In this document: positions 21,669 to 32,516 of the stretch, in pieces | Numbering within the stretch: position 1 is the stretch's first letter | Layout of the letters: each line of letters starts with the position of its first letter | NCBI GenBank assembly: GCA_013368445.1 | Contig: JAACJO010000006.1 | Coordinates: 62,001-126,000, forward strand | From: Leucocoprinus leucothites | Taxonomy: Eukaryota > Basidiomycota > Agaricomycetes > Agaricales > Agaricaceae | Length of the DNA: 64,000 nucleotides | Direction: 5' to 3' | Translations under genes and position numbers: made by a program | Notes under the pieces: model-generated | The model's database searches: none | What the model was told of the DNA's origin: nothing | The model's input: the letters and a program-made list of their open reading frames with translations, nothing else

Positions 21669-23978
21669 TTTTTTTTTCAAAAAAAATCAAAGAATTTATA
21701 ACACAGTGCATGATAGCAGTCCATGCCCAACTCCTACAACATGCAGAAAGTACTGCTACCAACTACACATCTACATAGCAAGGTATAAATACAAGTCTGA
21801 AGTCCAGCTAGTACAAATGACATCTTCACACAGTGGTACATAGTTCGAAATGAAAGCATACTACAATACAAGTCAGGCTGTTCTGATTTGCTGGTGGATG
21901 GAAATTGCATGGCATGGATCTCCAGGACCCACCATGCACAGCATGGGGGCAGACAATGTGACCTGCAGGGAAGAGAACCCTACAGATGTGACTGAGCAGC
22001 ATTACAACAATGGTGTTCAAGCCAAAGCCAGTCAAACTGGTGTTGCCAGAATGGGCATTTGTGATCATCAGCTGTGTGTGACTTGGCGCAGTTGACACAC
22101 TTGATGTGGGGACAGGGATCCCCAGTTGCAGTGGGTGGGATAGAGGAATTGGCCTTCAGACTCCCCTTACAACAGCTTGAGTGGGAGTGGTGGTTCTCAG
22201 TATGATGAGGACCACTGCAAGCAGTGCATCATAATGCATGGGTGTGGCACAATGGGGTAGAATGTCCCCAGTGCCAGCAATGCTGACACTAGACTGCCTG
22301 GATGAGTGCACATGGCCCAGATCATGGACTGCATGCTCTCGAAGTGGAGGTACTTGCCCAGGAGCTTCTTGGTGCTTGCTCCTGATTGAGAGTCCCAGAG
22401 GTCAAACCAGACAGTGGCAGTGTCAGCTCTGGAGGAGTTGCACATGATGCATATGGAGGAAACATCTGTGAAAATGTCCTTGAAGGCAGACAATCACATG
22501 CAGTCAGTCACATGATTTGGTGTGATGTGGACACCATTCACAAAGTAAGGGACATCGAGAACCTTGAGGTAGGATCTCGACCTGGGGCAGTGTGTCTTGA
22601 TCACAAAGGGGGTGGTGAAGATGGAGGGAATGGAGGCCTCAATGACATCGCAGTCAGCATCAGAGGGGATGGAAGAGGTGTGCAGCACAATTGTGCTGTA
22701 CACCTTGGTAATATTCTCCATACACAAGATCGACTTGGCATGGGAGAGGGAATCATTGAGAAGGTGCATGGCCTTGTAGTGGAGATAGATGACTTTATCG
22801 GCACTGCCAGTGAAGTTGAGGAAGAGTTGGTGGTGGGTGGGGCCTGCAGTTGTCATGCGTGGCTTCCAGGTGGCAGTAGCAGCAGCTTGGGTAGCCTGGT
22901 GCATTGCAGCAACACACTCAGGCTTGAAGGTGGGGTGAGACTGTGCCAGCTTGATCAGTGATATAGCTGTGGCGGGAGTACAGGCCACCTCAGCAAAGGA
23001 CTTCTTGACCAAGGTGGGAGGAGGAGGTACCTTGGTGGGTGCTTGCTGAGCTTGGCCATCAGACCTAACCCTAGCTTGAGGAGGGCCACTAGTACATGCT
23101 TTAGAGAGTGCTTGCTTGGGCGGTAAGGAAGGACAGGCCAGGGCAGGCCAACAATCCAGAGGGGGTATGGTGGATGCCTTGGGAGAACCTATATCTATGT
23201 CACATGGACCTGCTGAGTCAGCAGATCTATGGGTCGCCTCATGGACAATGTGCATTGCTTTAGGGCTGGCTGCAGGCATCCCACACTTGAGCCTGAGGTC
23301 ATACATTACCTCCCTGAAGTCAACCAGCCCACAAGAGCTGAGTGAGTGTGAGGTGATGGGGGTGCCATTGAGTTCCAGCTTGTTGACAATGATGATGGCC
23401 ACCTTAGCAAGGCATGTGACAACAGCAGAGGCATCCTCCTCCGCAATGGAGGAGTGAGAATCAGCACACTTCTCCAACCAGGTGAGAAAGCAGTATAGTC
23501 CAGCAAGGCCTTTCTGGGCCAGAGTCTCCTTCTTTCCCTTGGAGGAGGTTGACAGGGGGGCAGGCAGGGCAGGGGGTTGCTCCACAGGGTAGAACATAGT
23601 TCCACCAGCTGTGAAGGGCTTGAGAGGAGCCTCAGGGACAGAAGTCACTAGAGGTTGAGTAGTAGGCACCTAGGATGGAACATCACCAGACATCGAGGGG
23701 AGGGGGCCGGGAGACTGAAAGTCATTCTGGGGAGGACCAGAGAACCTGTGCATATTGTGGGATCGTCGTATGGGTTGAGATGGTCATCTTTGGCCATCTT
23801 GGTGATGTTGAGCTTGTCATCAGACACAGCAGCGGACTCAGTTTCAACTGATGCAAACTGATTCACGGTGTTTCTAGACTTATGTCTACCCATGTTACAG
23901 TAGATAGATGACATATAAGTGCCTCAAAGCAACAACCAACTTTCAATGGTGGTGGTAAGAGGACAAGGAAGGGGTGCA
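21669..23978 (-). mobile_element. half-LINE B copy B2 (2310 bp, complete)
   Basis: The insertion in L3 RNase H has target duplication ACTCCATCCATGTCT at 21654-21668 and 23979-23993. In minus orientation it begins CCTTCCTTGTCCTCTTACCACCACC, carries one gag-like ORF, and ends with a hairpin, TTATAAATTCTTTGATT and poly(A). No endonuclease or RT is present between the ORF1 end and the tail. Its length matches B1 (2307) and B3 (2286). Confidence 0.92.
21980..23894 (-). pseudogene. B2 ORF1-like gag, broken
   Basis: This is a homologue of LINE ORF1. It starts MGRHKSRNTVNQFA at 23894, shifts frame near 23700, then is open from 23669 to a stop at 22494. Conserved blocks include RMTTAGPTHHQL, SRSYLKVLDVPYF and ATVWFDLWDSQSGA, all matching ORF1 of LINE A in order. 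A further frame change occurs in the finger region (CSGPHHTENHHSH, CVNCAKSHTADDHKC), and it ends at TAG 21980-21982. The product would be an RNA-binding gag-like protein; here it is dead. Confidence 0.87.
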
Positions 23979-24881
23979 ACTCCATCCATGTCTGCTGACT
24001 TCTATCCAACTGGCTCACAGCCAAATCATCACACTCCATCAACTTTTGGGACATCCTATCCAAGTGGCATTGGAAGCCTCATCTTAAAGTCCATAATGAC
24101 ATCACCTCCATGCACATCCATGCCCCCCCTCATATGGGTACCACCCTCAACTTCTTGTGACACAAAGCCACCAATGACTGCCAAAAATCCTGGGAGTCCA
24201 CATTCTGGAAGAAGAAGTACTGTGGCAACAGTTTCCTTCTTTCCAAAAAGAATTGCAAGTTCCTCATCCCTACTTATGTCAAGGGAGGCACCTGGCTCCC
24301 TCTCGCTAATGAGTTACCTTCACTATGCACACACATGACTCATGCCATTCTTAACCATGCTCCTATTGGAGCTTTTTATGAGAGGTTCTTCCCCCTTGAG
24401 CCTAAATCCTGTTGTTGTGGCCATTGCTTGGAAACATGACACCATATCATATGCTACTGTCCCCTCTACCCCATCCACACCCAGTGGGTGCAGTGCTTTC
24501 TCTCAGTATGAGTTCCTCATCAAGTTCTTGAAAAAGAACCCAGCTGCTTTTGCCTTCACTAGTCAAGATACATGTCCACCACCACTTCAAGCCCCTGTGC
24601 CTGCTGAACCAAATGAAAGTGAACTATATTCCTTTATTTCCTCTCTTCTCTTTTCTTTTGAGTCCGATCTTTGTGTATAACACCTTGTTCCATAGTCTCC
24701 TTTTCAAGTCTTCTCTATTTTGCTGGACTAATCATATATAGTCTTTGTCTTAAGCAGTCTTCAACCACTTTGTGTACCCCAGCTTGCCATAGTGTACCAT
24801 CTGTTTATATTATTTAGTTGAAAGCAGACTGCAATTGAGTACTGCTATATAAATTCATTGATTTTTTTAAAAAAAAGAAAA

Positions 24882-26246
24882 ATCGGTCCAGCACCTCCCA
24901 GAATGCCTCCTCAAGTTCCTACACCTCTTGTGCAGCCCCCACCGCCTCAGTGATGCTCCACACGACCTCCAGCACCCAGGACAACCTACTGGCTACTGGG
25001 GAAACCTCTGCTCTTCCCTCCAAAGGACCAGGAGTGAGGCAACTATGTTGATGCTGACTATGAGGTTGTAGAGTTTGCTGGAAGTGTTTCTAGGCCTGAT
25101 CCTCGCAACTACAAGGTCACTATGAAGGCCCTGGATGCTGACAAGTGAAGAGAAGCCTGCAACACCGAAATTTCGACCCTCATTGCAAATGTGACCTGGG
25201 AGCTTGTTGAGCTACCTCCTGGGGCCAAAATCATCAAGTCTGGCTGGGTTTTCAAGTTGAAACTCAACCCAGACCAGTCTATTGAGCGCTATTGCTCTAG
25301 GCTCGTTGCAAAGGGCTATTCCCAGCATCCTGGCTATGACTACACCGAGGTTTTTTGCCCCTACATTTCGTCCTGCATCCCTGTGCCTTATTATTGCTCT
25401 GGCAGCCAAGGAAGGCTTCAAAATGCAATCTGTGGATATCTCCTCTGCATTCACCTATGGAGAGCTGGATGAGGACATCTACATGAGGCAGCCTGAAGGA
25501 TATCACCAGGGAGGCCCAAACGTTGTTTGCAAGCTGCACAAGTTGCTCTATGGCCTCAAACAGTCAGCCAGACAGTGGAACAAGAAGCTACACACTGTGC
25601 TTGATTCCCTGGGCTTTAAACGACTCCAGAGTGACAGTTCCATCTACATCTACTCCAAGGGTGAAGTCAAGGTCATAGTGCCTGTTTTCATTGATGATAT
25701 CACCCTTGTCTCAAAGAATGATGCTGCCATGGATGCTACAGTGCTGGAGCTGCAGAAACACTTCAAATTGCATGATTTGGGAGCCACTACATTCCTCCTC
25801 TCTGTCCAGGTCAAGCAGGACCTTGAAGCCCACACTATTTCGCTTTCCCAGTCCCACTATGTCCAGGAGCTCCTCAACAGATTCAACATGTCTGACTGCA
25901 ATTCTGTGAAGACTCCACTCTCTCCTGGCACAGAACTCTCCACACTTGTTCCCACTTGTTCCCAGCAAGAGGAGATGTGATCCATTCTCTATCTCTCTGC
26001 TGTAGGCTCCCTGCAGTATCTAGCCACTATGACTCACCCAGATATCACTTATGCAGTCTCCTACCTTGGGAGATTCAACCACAACCCTCATCCTGAGCAC
26101 TGGGCTGCTGTGAAGCATCTCCTGCGCTATCTGAAGGGCACAAGCAATTACAAGCTTGTTTACAAGGGCTGTGAAGCTGAGAAGCACTTTCTGACATACA
26201 CAGATGCTTTCCATGGTGGTTGTAAGCAAACCAGTCACTCTACAGG
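24882..26246 (+). mobile_element. copia-2 right part: linker, RT, start of RNase H
   Basis: Copia-2 resumes after L3. It is nearly identical to copia-4 (54467-52911, -) in protein sequence. The right edge at 26246 falls inside copia RNase H (TYTDAFHGGCKQ) and jumps to an unrelated LINE A sliver, so the 3' end and LTR are missing. Confidence 0.88.
24896..26246 (+). pseudogene. copia-2 reverse transcriptase (broken)
   Basis: RVT_2-type RT. Readable motifs in order are DPRNYKVTMKALDADK (before a TGA at 25147), TWELVELPPGAKIIKSGWVF (about 25195), SVDISSAFTYGELDEDIYMR (about 25430), GYHQGGPNVVCKLHKLLYGL and the catalytic FIDDITLVSKND (about 25690). The frame shifts near 25365 (the copia-4 counterpart reads FAPTSRPASL) and a TGA occurs at 25978. 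RNase H begins at about 26100 (RYLKGTSNYKLVYKG) and is truncated. It would have copied copia RNA in the particle. The few lesions suggest a younger element than its LINE neighbours. Confidence 0.88.
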
Positions 26247-26321
26247 TGCTTTTACCTTCAATAATCAAGACACGCATCCACTACCACTCCAAGCCCCTGT
26301 GCCTGCTGATCTGAATGAAAA
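26247..26321 (+). mobile_element. LINE A sliver (ORF2 C-terminus)
   Basis: These 75 bp match the last codons of LINE A ORF2 (TFNNQDTHPLPLQAPVPADLNE, compare TFTSQDTCPPPLQAPVPAEPNE near 24555 read in the same way). They are wedged between copia-2 RNase H and the B4 3' end, with no tail or target duplication. This is probably a rearrangement joint. Confidence 0.75.
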
Positions 26322-26451
26322 TCAACGATTTATTATGCAGTGCCCAGTCACAGTCCATGCCTGCCAACATCATACAGGGCCTAAGTACCACTACCTAAGC
26401 CAAACACTACAAGGACAGAAATAGATAAAGTCCTGTCCGAATATAGTACAC
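26322..26451 (-). mobile_element. half-LINE B4, 3' end piece
   Basis: In minus orientation this is a B-type tail: a decayed hairpin near 26339-26362, then TTATAAATCGTTGATTTT at the left edge. It stops at the L4 insertion, with target GAATATAGTACAC at 26439-26451. The remainder of B4 is at 36661-37523. Confidence 0.72.
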
Positions 26452-29400
26452 TTTTTTTTTTTTTTTTTTAAAAAAAATCAATGAATTTATATAGCAGTGC
26501 TTGATCACAGTCCACTTTCAACTAAATAATACAAACAGATAGTAGACTATGGCAAGCCAGGGTACACGAAGTGGTTGAAGACCACTTAAGAAAAAGACTA
26601 TATACAATTAGTCTAGTGAAATAGAGAAGACTCAAGAGAGAGACTATTGAACAATGCATTACATGCAGAGATCAGACTCAAAAGAAGAAAAAAGAGAAGA
26701 AATAAAGGAATATAGTTCACCTTCATTTGGTTCAGCAGGCACAGGGGCTTGAAGTGATGGTGGATGCATATCTTGATCAGTAAAGGCAAAAGCAACCGGG
26801 TTCTTTTTCAAGAACTTGATGAGGAACTTGTATTGGGGGAAAGCACATTGTACCCATTAAGTGCAGATGGGGTATAGTAGGCAATAGCAGAGAATATGAT
26901 GCTGCATTTCCAGGCAATGGCCACAGTGACAGGATTTGGGCTTGAGAGGGAAGAACCTCTCATGAAAAGCTCCAATAGGAATGTGGTTAAGGATGGCATG
27001 AGTCATGTGGGTGCATAGTGATGGTGACTCATTGGCAAGGGGGAGCCAGGTACCTCCCTTGACATAAGTAGAGATGAGGAACTTGCAATTCTTTTTTGAA
27101 AGAAGGAAACTATTGCCATGGTACTTCTTCTTCCAGAATGTAGACTCCCAGGATTTCTGGCAGTTATTGGTGGCTTTGCATTGCAAGAAGTCAAGAGTGG
27201 CACCTGTTTGTGAGGGGGCATGGATACACATGGAAGTGACATCATTATGTACTTTAAGATGGGGCTTCCATCACCATTTGGAGGGAATGTCCCAAAAATC
27301 AATAGATTGAGAAAGTTTGGCTGTGAGCCAGTTGGATAGGAGTCAGCAAACATGGATGGAGTGTGACTGACTCGAGTGGATGGAGGGGGGTCAACTGCCA
27401 GCTTGGCTGCTGGAAGACAGTTGGTGATAAGGATGATTTTATCACATTGGAGGGAAATGGCTTTTGTGATGCCAATTTGAATGGAATAGAGTTCAGCATC
27501 TGTAGAAGATGCTTGGCCACTTACCTGTTTTGCATGGGACACTTGTCATCCACCGCAATATAAATGTGCCACCAAAACTGTCTGAAGGGAACCTACAAGT
27601 GGAACAGAAGCATCAGTAACTACTGATATACAAGTTTGATCAAAGGAAGATGAAGAGAAAACCAAATTGAGAGATGAGATGTGTTTATACATTTTGTGTT
27701 TATTAGAACAATTGCAAGGATGAAAATGAATCAAATCAGAGAAAATATCCATAAGACAAGACCCAGGCTTGGATTCAAGGGCAAATGGGGAGAAGGAATC
27801 AGAAAGATGAGAAAGAGAACTATCTACATCAATAATAGGGCCTTTGACTTTAGCTTTTTTGGCCAGAGTAAGAAAGTGAAGCAATTGGGGATGAGGGGAC
27901 GAGTTAAGAGAGAAACAATCTGACAAAAGTGAACATAACGCATGGTTAGAGGGTAAAGAGGAAACTCAGTAAGAAGAATGAATAGCCAGTTTACAAAGAT
28001 GAAGGTGAATAGGGATGAGTCCAGCAATACTCTCAGCACCCCCAGAAGGGGAAGTACAGAAGGCACTGGTGATCCAGAGAGCAGTGTGTCTTTGCATAGA
28101 AGATAGGGACTTGAGAAGCACCTTATTATGAGTGCCCTCAAAGTACCATAGACAAAAGCCATATGTGGCCACAGGGACAACACATGACCTATAGAGAAGT
28201 CATTTTTGAAGGGGTAGGAGACCTCAGGTGGAGTTGCCTAGCATGCCCATGGCTTTCACCATAGACAATGCTTTGGTTGAGTAGTACCAGATGTGCTCTT
28301 GAAATGAGAGACACCAATCAAAGTAGAAGCTGAGATATCTCCAAAAGGGTTTCAGAGAGAGCATAGGGCCACCAACATCAGAGAGGTCAAGTGGGGGGTT
28401 TTTATTGTTATGACATTGAGAGAAGTGGAAGACCTAAGATTTGTCGTGTTCAATGACTAATCTGAGGTCAGTGCAGATGGATGTGATGATGGAATATACT
28501 GCTTTGAGGGAAGAAATAGTGTCAGTATAATTCTTCACCTGAGGGATACAAAGCCCATCATCAACAAAGGAGAGAAGGGAAGAGGGTACAGATTGTAGAT
28601 GAGCACACTGGTCAAATATAAACATGAGTGGCACCAAATAGAGCACTGACAGAATTGGGGATAGAGCTGAACCTTGCACTATACCAACATCCATGTCATG
28701 GGCATCAGACAAAAAAGTGTTCCACATAAATTGTGTGGATCAACCTATAAGGTAGTGGGAGAAGAAATTTACAAGTTGAGGGGTGAACCCCTGGCATTGC
28801 AGGATGTCAGTAAGAATATCATGATTTAAGGAGGGGAAGAATTGGGTGATATTGAAAGTGCAAATGCTCATAATCAAACCTTTGGCCCCACCAGCCCAAA
28901 TAATGTGAGTGAGGAAAACACCTGCATCCTCTATAGATCGTTGAATAACCCCTCCCATTTGGTTTGGGTGGAGAGCACCAGTTGAAACTGCTTCAAATTG
29001 CATACAATGCATGATCATCTTCTCGATAAGTTTGCCTAAAGTATTTAGTAGAACAATAGGTCAAAAATGCTTTATGAGTATCATAGGCCAGTTTATTCAG
29101 CTTGGGGATGATGATAGAGACCAAGTCTTTGAAATGACCTGGCCAGTGAGAGAGATGTACGCACATGTTAGCAATGAGGATAATGTTCTTGAGGCAGTTG
29201 TTATGAGTGACTATGGACTTCAGGTGCCTCCAGGATATATGATCCAGTCCAGGTGCTGAGGAGTTAGCACAAGACAAGAGTGATTCAGTTAGTTCAAGAG
29301 CAGAGAAGTCCACCCAGGAATGGGTAGGGGTAGATTTCATTTCATTAAGGATATGGGGGCTTACTGGTCAGCCTGATGCAGAGTTATATGATGAGTGGAG

Positions 29401-29741
29401 AGTGTTCCACAAGTCTGGTAAGTCATTGCATGGGCATCCTTGGTATCAGATCCCCTCAATGGCAGGTAGTTTACACTGTTTAACCCACTCCATAAGGTCC
29501 CAGGGGCATTTGTTGGAGGATGCAATTTCATGAATGCACTTGTCAAAGAAAGACTGCTTAGTGGCTTGAGTAGCTGCCCTAAATGCTCACTAGTCTTTTT
29601 GGTCCTTGGTTTTCCTGTAAGTAAGTAAGGTCTCAGAACAGTGAGGAGTCCACCATTCTTTTGACTGGTTAGTAATCCAAACAATCTTAGAGTTCATATT
29701 CCAGGCATTAATAAATACACAAGAAATAGAGTCAGAAATAT

Positions 29742-29880
29742 ACCTAGCTATGTAGATGTGTAGTTGGTAGCAGTACTTTCTGTATGTCATAGTAGTTGGG
29801 TGTGGACTGCTATTGCGCACCACATTATAAATGGACCCCAAAGGGGTCCACTGATTTTTTATTTTTATTTTAAAAAAAAA
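29742..29880 (+). mobile_element. half-LINE B3 3' tail (inverted)
   Basis: This holds the B 3' UTR end with a perfect terminal hairpin (TGTGG-AC-TGC-(6)-GCA-CCACA). After TTATAAAT comes a 17-bp palindrome, GGACCCCAAAGGGGTCC (29833-29849), that other copies lack, and then the A-rich tail. It belongs to B3 but is flipped. Confidence 0.88.
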
Positions 29881-30369
29881 ACATATATTCCAACTCATTA
29901 TCATCAGTGATCACTTTTCTTTCAACCAACTTCATTGACATTCCAAATATTGTATATATGGGAGGTGACTTCAACTGTCGTTCTCCAGAATGGGATCCTC
30001 TAGTCACCCATCTCTCTTGTTCCACTATAACTCTGATGGAGTTAGTAGAAAGCCTTAATTTTTCAAGGTCCTCACTGATTACACCTTCTCCCACCTATTT
30101 TTCTTCTATTGAAGGACATGACAATACTGTTATTGATCTCATGTTTTGTGCTAATGACTCTACATCCCATATTATTGACATGGACTCAAGACTTCCCTCG
30201 GATCATATGCCTTTACTTATTGATCTTCCAATCTGCCAGGATTATATTAATTATAAAAAGTGTGTTCTGCCCAAGGATAGCAATGAAGAGACCACCTTTT
30301 TATCTCAGGTCTCAGAGCATCTAGCAGCTCTTGATTGTTCAAACATTCTCACTACTTCTTGTTTGGACA
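29742..30369 (+). other. 628-bp microinversion across L4/B3 boundary
   Basis: This block contains the B3 3' tail (29742-29880, plus) and LINE A endonuclease (29881-30369, plus). Everything around it is minus. Flipping it back restores LINE sequence at one end (GAAATAT joined to TGTCCAAAC) and B sequence at the other (TAGGT joined to ATAAATAC, compare TAAGGTATAAATAC-like sequence in B2). It also places the B3 target duplication TTGGAATATATGTT on both sides of B3. Confidence 0.9.
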
Positions 30370-32516
30370 ATAAATACGTGTCCAAAGTCTGCATAGTACA
30401 TACAATATCTTCATACAGAGTGGTACATAGTTTGAAGTGAATGCATACTACAATACAAATTGGATTGTTCTGATATACTGGCTAACCAAGAGTGCTTGGC
30501 CTTGACTTGTGGGCTGCCCACATGCATTGCAGGAGGCAGATAATATGACATGCAGGGAAGAGAGCCCTACACATGCACATGGTCAGCATCATGACAATGG
30601 CATTCAAGCCAAAGCTGGTCAAACCAATGGTGCCAGAATGGACACTTGTGTTCATCAGCTGCATGCGACTTGATGCAGTTGACGCACTTGATGTGGGGAC
30701 AGGGATCTCTGGCAGGAGTGGGTGGGATGGGGAGATTTGCCTTCGGACTCCCCTTGCAGCAGCTTGAATGAGTGCAGTGATTCTCAGTACGATGAGAACC
30801 ACCACACACAGTGCATCACAATGCATGGGCGTGGCATGATGGAGTAGAGTGACCCTAGTGCCAGCAACGCTAACACTGGGGACTGCCTGGATGAGCGTAT
30901 GCAGCCTGGATGACAGACTGAGCACCCTCAAAGTTGAGATACTTGCCCAGGAGCTTCTTGGCATTAGCTCCTGATTGGGAATCCCAGAGGTTAAACCAGA
31001 TGGTGGCAGTGTTGGCTCTAGCAGAGTTGCACATGATGTGCATGGATAAGACATTTGCAAAGATGTCCTTGAAGGCAGACACTTGCATGTGGTTGGTCAC
31101 ATGAACTGGCGTGATGCGAACACTGTTCACAAAGTAAGGGACATTGAGGACCTTGAGATAGGACCTTGACCTGGGGCAATGCATCTTGATTGCAAAGGGG
31201 GCAGCAAAGATGGAGGGAATGGAGGACTCAATGATGTCACAATCAGCATCAGAGGGAACAGAGGAGGTGTGCAGCACAATTGTGCTGTACACCTTGGTGA
31301 TATTCTCCATGTGCAAGGTCGACTTGGCATAGGAGAGGGAGTCATTAAGGAGGCACATGGCCTTGTGATGGAGATAAATGACATCACTAGTGCTGCCAGT
31401 GAAGTCAAGGAAGAGTTGGTGGTGGGTCAGGTCCACAGTTGTCATGCATGGCTTCTGGGCAATGGGAGCAGCGGCTTGGGCAGCCTGATGCATTGCGGTG
31501 ATGTAATCAGGATTGAGATCAGGGTGGGATTGCACCAACTTGATGAGTGATGTAACCCTGGCGGGTTGGCAGGCCACCTCAGCATAGGACTTCTTGGCTG
31601 AGGTGGGAGGGGGAGGTGCTTTGGTGGGCACTCGCTGGGCTTGGCCATCAGACCTAACCCTAGCTTGAGGAGGGCCACTAGTGCACACTTTGGGGGGTGC
31701 TTGCTTGGGCAGTAAGGTGGAGCAGGCTGACAATCCAGAGGCAGTTGTTTGGGTGCTTCAGGGTCACCCATGCTGATGTCATGTGGACCTGCTTTGTCAG
31801 TGGATCCACAGGACGACTTGTGGTTGCTGTGTGGTTGATTAGGGCCAGTTGAAAAGCTCTCAGAGCGAAGGAAGGAGTCAACCGTAGGCCACCCCTGCTT
31901 CTGAAGTACCAAAGTGAGCTGGGTATTCTCCCAGCCCCTCCTCCTGAACTCTCATAAGCTCCCAATGAGGTAGAGAGTGAATGAGTGTTTGGCCATGTTG
32001 GTCATGACTGCAGCGGGATCAAGATTTGACATCCATTTGCCAAACCAATGAAGACCTTCATAGGCAGCCACAGCCTCCTCCTCCAAGTCAGGTCCAACAG
32101 AAGAGGGAGCAGAGGGGCCAGCCCAGGGTGCAATAGAGCCACTGGGAGTGGCGGTGGAGAGACCTGTGGGGCTAAAAGCCACCAGAGGTTGAGTAGTAGG
32201 CACAAGGGATGAAACATCACCAGGCACTGGGGGAGGAGGCAATATAAGGTCAGCCTTGGGGGTGGAGGACTGAGGTCCAGAGAAGCCGCAGATGTTGTGT
32301 GGGTCATCATAGGGGTCAAGATGTTTGTCCTCAGACATCTCAGCAATGTTGAGCTTGTCATCAGAGGCATTGGCAGACTCAGTTGTTTGGCGTATGGCCT
32401 GTTTGGCTTTTGATTTACATTTACCCATAGCAATAGAAGTAATCATAGTAGTAATGTACTCTAAATGCAACACACCAATGAATAGATGGTGGTGGTAAGA
32501 GGACAAGAAGGGATTG
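30370..32516 (-). mobile_element. half-LINE B copy B3, main part
   Basis: The B element was inserted in the L4 endonuclease. Its 5' end CCCTTCTTGTCCTCTTACC is at 32516, next to TTGGAATATATGTT (32517-32530). Its 3' tail is at 29742-29880 because of the microinversion. Total length is 2286 bp. Confidence 0.9.
30567..32428 (-). pseudogene. B3 ORF1-like gag, broken
   Basis: It starts MGKCKSKAKQAIRQT at 32428. After frameshifts it is open at 31733-30870 (PTKAPPPPTSAKKSYAEVAC, SRSYLKVLNVPYFV, ATIWFNLWDSQSGANAKKLL). The finger region follows in another frame (CGGSHRTENHCTHSSCC, CVNCIKSHAADEHKC), and it ends at about 30567. The middle acidic, proline-rich region aligns with B1. It lacks any RT and is dead. 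Confidence 0.85.

Larger units (their letters stand above)
18409..24680 (+). pseudogene. L3 ORF2, split by B2
   Basis: The endonuclease-RT-RNase H protein starts MPGKNN two bases after ORF1. Endonuclease motifs LQEPPWNH (about 18530), GGNFNCCSLEWD (about 18875) and LDHVPL are visible. The RT region shows FDIAQFFPSL (about 20165), GQGLALSPI and FVNDGLCIS (about 20455), with the second catalytic position changed from VDD to VND. RNase H (VVTDTFVPL, ITDCLPAAK) is cut at 21668 by half-LINE B2, and the C-terminus resumes after 23993 with SWESTFWKKKY and the zinc motif near 24410. Several stops and frameshifts occur. It is dead. Confidence 0.9.
15094..24881 (+). mobile_element. LINE A copy L3 with nested MITE and B2
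   Basis: The target duplication ATCRGTCCAGCACC lies at 15080-15093 and 24882-24895, within copia-2. The 5' end is ATCCTTCTTTCCCTCTAACC. The tail is T- then A-rich (24862-24881). Removing B2 and the MITE leaves about 6.8 kb, nearly full length. It is CpG-depleted with many stops. Confidence 0.92.

Noticed and set aside
30482..31060. Long alternative-frame readings opposite or across B and LINE ORFs
   Set aside because: They follow the GC and codon periodicity of the real gag frame, show no family motif and break at different places in each copy.
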